Shown in pieces: positions 13,127 through 15,930 of a stretch of DNA of 15,930 bases (the stretch's first letter is position 1; every line of letters begins with the position of its first letter). The stretch spans positions 1 through 15,930 of the forward strand of contig DASWMO010000286.1 of the NCBI GenBank assembly GCA_036399715.1, read 5' to 3'. A model generated the notes under the pieces. The model worked only from the letters and a program-made list of their open reading frames with translations, was not told where the DNA came from and did no database searches. Origin of the DNA: DASVSE01 sp036399715 (GTDB lineage: Bacteria > Bacteroidota > Rhodothermia > Rhodothermales > Rubricoccaceae). The position numbers and the translations under genes were made by a program.

Positions 13127-13818
13127 TTGTTGCCCTCGACGGCCCGGCCGGGTCCGGCAAATCCACGACGGCGCGGCGTGTCGCCGACCGGCTCGGCTGG
13201 CTCTACCTCGACACCGGCGCGATGTACCGGGCCGTCGGACTCGCCTTCGGCGACCAGAGCCTGCCGTTTACGGAAGACGCCGCTGCGGCCCTCGTCCCCG
13301 GTCTTGCCATCGGCCTCGTGCCCGCCCCGGACGGTGTCCACGTCTCCCTCGGGGGACAGGACGTCACCGCCCGGATCCGGACGCCCGAAGCCGCCGAGGC
13401 CGCCAGTCGCGTGAGCGCCCTCGCTCCGGTCCGCACCGCGATGGTGGCCCAGCAACGGGCCGTCGCCGCGGCACACCGGGGCGGCGTGGTCGTCGAGGGG
13501 CGCGACATCGGCACCGTCGTCTTCCCCGACGCGGCCGTCAAGTTCTTTCTCGTAGCCGACCTCGACGCCCGCGCGCGCCGCCGCCTCGACGACCTCACGG
13601 TGCTGTCGGAGCGAACCGGGGCACCCGTGCCGTCGTTCGAGACGGTCCGCGATGAGATGGCCGCGCGCGATGCGCGCGACACCTCCCGCGACCTCGCGCC
13701 GCTCGTCGCGGCGCCCGACGCCGTCCTGCTCGACACGACCACGCTGACGGTCGACGAGCAGGTCGAGACCGTCGTCCAGGCCGCGCTCGCCGCGGCTGCC
13801 CCACATCCGGCCCGCTAA
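13123..13818 (+). CDS. cmk: Cytidylate kinase
   Basis: 231 residues, the usual size for (d)CMP kinase. It transfers phosphate from ATP to CMP/dCMP for RNA, DNA and CDP-lipid precursors. Present are the P-loop GPAGSGKSTTA (7-17), LYLDTGAMYRAVGL (27-40), the NMP-binding part with AEAASRVSALAPVR, VVVEGRDIGTVVFPDA (122-137), and the lid region RDARDTSRDLAPL (182-194). The product begins at once with MIVALDGPAGSGKS from a GTG, one to three residues shorter than many homologues; a short ATG frame overlaps this start. cmk directly before rpsA is a conserved arrangement also known in E. coli. A terminator-like hairpin separates the two here. Confidence 0.95.
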   Translation: MIVALDGPAGSGKSTTARRVADRLGWLYLDTGAMYRAVGLAFGDQSLPFTEDAAAALVPGLAIGLVPAPDGVHVSLGGQDVTARIRTPEAAEAASRVSALAPVRTAMVAQQRAVAAAHRGGVVVEGRDIGTVVFPDAAVKFFLVADLDARARRRLDDLTVLSERTGAPVPSFETVRDEMAARDARDTSRDLAPLVAAPDAVLLDTTTLTVDEQVETVVQAALAAAAPHPAR

Positions 13819-13864
13819 CCGCGAGCCCCGGCTCCCCGAGCCCTCCCCATACCCGCCCTGCGCC

Positions 13865-13912
13865 CGGCCCGTCCGGGACGAGACACCGCCTGGCGGGCCG
13901 TTTTCCTCTTTT
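13865..13912 (+). terminator. Terminator or attenuator between cmk and rpsA
   Basis: CGGCCCG (13865-13871) pairs with CGGGCCG (13894-13900) and the stem can be extended by two pairs (T-G and C-G); a loop of about 18 bases remains. It is followed by TTTTCCTCTTTT, the best T-rich run in the window. It lies 46 bases after the cmk stop and 66 before the rpsA start. It could end the cmk transcript or attenuate readthrough into rpsA. No clear rpsA promoter box is seen downstream. Confidence 0.6.
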
Positions 13913-13978
13913 CCAACCCCATCGGCCGTCGTCCACGTCTCACATCCCTCCGGGGAGGACGACCGCCGGGAACCCTGT

Positions 13979-15930
13979 ATGGCTGACACCCCGCAGAACG
14001 CGCCCGACCAGGACGCAGACCAGACGTCCACGGACGTCCAGAACACGGACGCCGCGGCGTCCACCGACGCGAACGGCTCGCCGTCGCTCGCCGACCGCCT
14101 CGGCAGCGCCGTCACGGCGCTCGCCGATGGCGCAAAGACCGTCGCCGACGGCATCGCCGACGTCGTCTCCGAGGCGACCGAGCGGACGCGCACGGACGAC
14201 GTGCCCGACGACGCCCCGTTGCTCGACCGCGTCGGTGCGGCCGCGCGTGCCACCGCCGCCGTCGTGACGGAGCGGGTGACGAACGCCGTGTCCGGCGACA
14301 CGTCGGATGCGGCCCCCGCTGCTGATGCACCGGCTGCTGAGCCGGCCGCCGAGGCCGCTCCGGCTGCTGAGGCCCCCGCCGATGCACCGGCGACCGAGGA
14401 GACCCCGTCGGTCGTCGAGACGGTCGTCGCTGCTGCATCGTCGGCCGCTGCGACCGTCGTTGAGACGGTCCAGGAGGCAGTTGCCCCGGCCGTCGAGGCC
14501 GTTACCGAGGCCGTCGCTCCCGCCGTCGAGGCGGTGAAGGAGGCGGCAGCGCCCGTCATCGAGGCCGTCGCACCGCCGGCGGAGACGCCGCGTACGGCGC
14601 CCGCGAAGGGCTACACCGGCAAGAACCTCGGCCGCACGGTCACGCTCGAAGAGCTCGAGCGCGGCGCCAAGACGACCGGCCCGCAGTCGCGTGGCGACGG
14701 CGCCTCGGTCGACGCGGCGATGATCGAGATGATCGACCAGTCGATGTCCGAGGTCGAGTCCGACCAGATCGTCGTCGGCCGCGTCGTCGCGATCACCGAC
14801 AAGGAGGTGGTCGTCGACATCGGCTTCAAGTCCGATGGCGTCGTCGGCAAGAACGAGTTCTCCGAGGTCCCCAAGGTCGGGGACGAGATCGACGTCTACG
14901 TCGACCGCCTCGAAGACCGCCGCGGGCAGCTCACGCTCTCTCGCGCCAAGGCCATCGACAAGCGCCGCTGGATGATCGTCGACGAGGCGATGGAGTCCGG
15001 CGCGGTCATCGAGGGCGAGATCGTCAAGCGCATCAAGGGCGGCATGATCGTCAACCTGCTCGGCGCGGAGGCCTTCCTCCCCGGCTCGCAGGTGGACGTC
15101 CGCCCGGTCCGCGACTTCGACGTGTACCTTGGCAAGACGATGGAATTCCGGGTCGTCAAGACGAACCCGGCCAACGGCAACATCGTCATCTCGCACAAGG
15201 CCCTCATCGAGAAGGACCTCCAGCACCAGCGGACGCTGATCCTGGACTCTCTCGAAGTGGGTCAGGTCCTGGAGGGCCAGGTCAAGAACATCGTCAACTT
15301 CGGCGTCTTCGTCGACCTGGGCGGCGTGGACGGGCTGCTGCACATCACGGACCTCTCGTGGGGCCGCGTCGGCCACCCGTCGGAGGTCGTCGAGCTCGAC
15401 CAGAAGCTCAACGTCGTCGTCCTGGACTACGACCGCGAGCGTCAGCGGATCTCGCTCGGCTACAAGCAGCTCCAGCGGCACCCGTGGGACGACCTCGCGG
15501 ACCGCATCACCGAGGGCACGCAGCTCGAGGGCCGCGTGGTCTCGATCACGGACTACGGCGCGTTCGTTGAGATCGAGCGCGGCATCGAGGGCCTCGTCCA
15601 CATCTCGGAGATGTCGTGGACGGAGCACGTGAAGCACCCCACGCAGCGCGTCCAGCTCGGGCAGTCGGTGCAGGTGAAGGTGCTCAAGATCGACCCGCGC
15701 GACAAGAAGATCAGCCTGGGCATGAAGCAGCTGGAGCCCGACCCGTGGGAGGGGCTGATGGCGCGCTTCCCGGTCGGGACGGTCACGCGCGGCCGCGTCC
15801 GCAACGTCACCACGTTCGGCGCGTTCGTCGAGATCGAGCCCGGCATCGACGGCCTGGTTCATGTCTCGGACCTCTCGTGGACCAAGCGGGTCAAGCACCC
15901 GTCCGAGGTCGTCAAGAAGGGCCAGGAGCT
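13979..15930 (+). CDS. rpsA: 30S ribosomal protein S1 (bS1), 3' end outside the window
   Basis: An open frame of 650 complete codons runs off the window edge. Residues 1-209 are a low-complexity extension rich in Ala, Val, Glu, Asp, Thr and Pro, with two amphipathic helix-like stretches (37-70 and 80-105) and three 11-residue repeats (165-197). After a linker (KGYTGKNLGRTVTLEELERG) come S1 OB-fold domains at about 264-335, 342-415, 425-500, 512-586 and a fifth from 598 that is cut. The later ones show the classic patterns GVFVDLGGVDGLLHITDLSW and GAFVEIERGIEGLVHISEMSW. S1 binds mRNA and helps the 30S subunit start translation, relevant where Shine-Dalgarno sites are absent. The ATG at 13979 starts MADTPQNAPDQDAD; starting further in would drop the extension, but codon use stays like that of real genes throughout. 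Confidence 0.95.
   Translation, partial: MADTPQNAPDQDADQTSTDVQNTDAAASTDANGSPSLADRLGSAVTALADGAKTVADGIADVVSEATERTRTDDVPDDAPLLDRVGAAARATAAVVTERVTNAVSGDTSDAAPAADAPAAEPAAEAAPAAEAPADAPATEETPSVVETVVAAASSAAATVVETVQEAVAPAVEAVTEAVAPAVEAVKEAAAPVIEAVAPPAETPRTAPAKGYTGKNLGRTVTLEELERGAKTTGPQSRGDGASVDAAMIEMIDQSMSEVESDQIVVGRVVAITDKEVVVDIGFKSDGVVGKNEFSEVPKVGDEIDVYVDRLEDRRGQLTLSRAKAIDKRRWMIVDEAMESGAVIEGEIVKRIKGGMIVNLLGAEAFLPGSQVDVRPVRDFDVYLGKTMEFRVVKTNPANGNIVISHKALIEKDLQHQRTLILDSLEVGQVLEGQVKNIVNFGVFVDLGGVDGLLHITDLSWGRVGHPSEVVELDQKLNVVVLDYDRERQRISLGYKQLQRHPWDDLADRITEGTQLEGRVVSITDYGAFVEIERGIEGLVHISEMSWTEHVKHPTQRVQLGQSVQVKVLKIDPRDKKISLGMKQLEPDPWEGLMARFPVGTVTRGRVRNVTTFGAFVEIEPGIDGLVHVSDLSWTKRVKHPSEVVKKGQE
14471..14569 (+). 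repeat. Three tandem 33-bp repeats inside rpsA
   Basis: The units 14471-14503, 14504-14536 and 14537-14569 encode QEAVAPAVEAV, TEAVAPAVEAV and KEAAAPVIEAV. The pattern is x-E-A-(V/A)-A-P-(A/V)-(V/I)-E-A-V. Synonymous differences between units (for example GTT/GTC, CCG/CCC) show the copies are not recent, while the protein pattern is kept. Confidence 0.8.

Noticed and set aside
13947..13958. CCTCC-GG-GGAGG hairpin with an internal GGAGG before rpsA
   Set aside because: The GGAGG is about 20 bases from the start, too far for a Shine-Dalgarno site, and a 2-base loop is not stable; likely chance.
13940..15898. Very long open frame on the minus strand opposite rpsA (and another opposite cmk/rpsA, 12838-14559)
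   Set aside because: These are GC-rich antisense shadows: the + strand frame encodes recognisable S1 domains and cytidylate kinase, while the minus products are Arg/Asp/Leu- or Ala/Ser/Thr-rich low-complexity without family features.
1..15930. Search for a novel defence, phage, mobile or biosynthetic system
   Set aside because: No transposase, integrase, nuclease cassette, CRISPR repeat, reverse transcriptase or toxin-antitoxin pair is visible; almost every gene is a conserved housekeeping gene.

Overview
The window is about 15.9 kb of very GC-rich chromosomal DNA (estimated by eye at about two thirds G+C). It reads as the distal half of a bacterial ribosomal-protein cluster followed by a run of housekeeping genes, all on the + strand. 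Gene order rpsE-rpmD-rplO-secY-map-infA-rpmJ-rpsM-rpsK-rpsD-rpoA-rplQ, a cysteine-free L36, start sites without Shine-Dalgarno sequences but often with A at -3 and -6, and recurrent TAnnTTTC/TAnnTTGG boxes upstream of genes all point to the Bacteroidota/Rhodothermota side of the tree. A Rhodothermota (Rubrivirga/Salinibacter-like) host is my best inference. No 16S rRNA or other decisive marker is present.

Region 1 (1-7620) is the spc/alpha-type segment. It holds the C-terminal end of S5, then L30, L15, SecY, methionine aminopeptidase, IF-1, L36, S13, S11, S4, RNA polymerase alpha and L17. It closes with an 18-bp perfect-stem hairpin that I read as the operon terminator. Several spacers are long for such an operon and hold hairpins: rpmD-rplO, rpsM-rpsK, rpsK-rpsD and rpoA-rplQ. 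The rpoA-rplQ spacer is an unusual mirror-arranged heptamer repeat.

Region 2 (7621-10562) has a full-length bifunctional-type RelA/SpoT (p)ppGpp enzyme and an HU/IHF-family DNA-binding protein. Each is preceded by an inverted repeat and a candidate -7 box. Region 3 (10563-12953) has ruvX, def (peptide deformylase), an unrecognised 83-residue acidic protein and a ZIP-family metal transporter. Region 4 (12954-15930) has cmk, a terminator-like hairpin and the first two thirds or more of rpsA. The encoded S1 carries an unusual repetitive N-terminal extension of about 210 residues.

Functionally most of the window serves protein synthesis and its control: ribosome components, initiation factor, N-terminal processing (def and map), membrane export (SecY), transcription (RpoA) and the stringent-response enzyme. 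I see no mobile element, phage gene, tRNA/rRNA gene, CRISPR array or defence system. The things worth a second look are regulatory (leader hairpins, a heptamer mirror repeat, a mini-ORF overlapping the cmk start) and the low-complexity extensions on S1 and L17. No spacer exceeds 300 bases.
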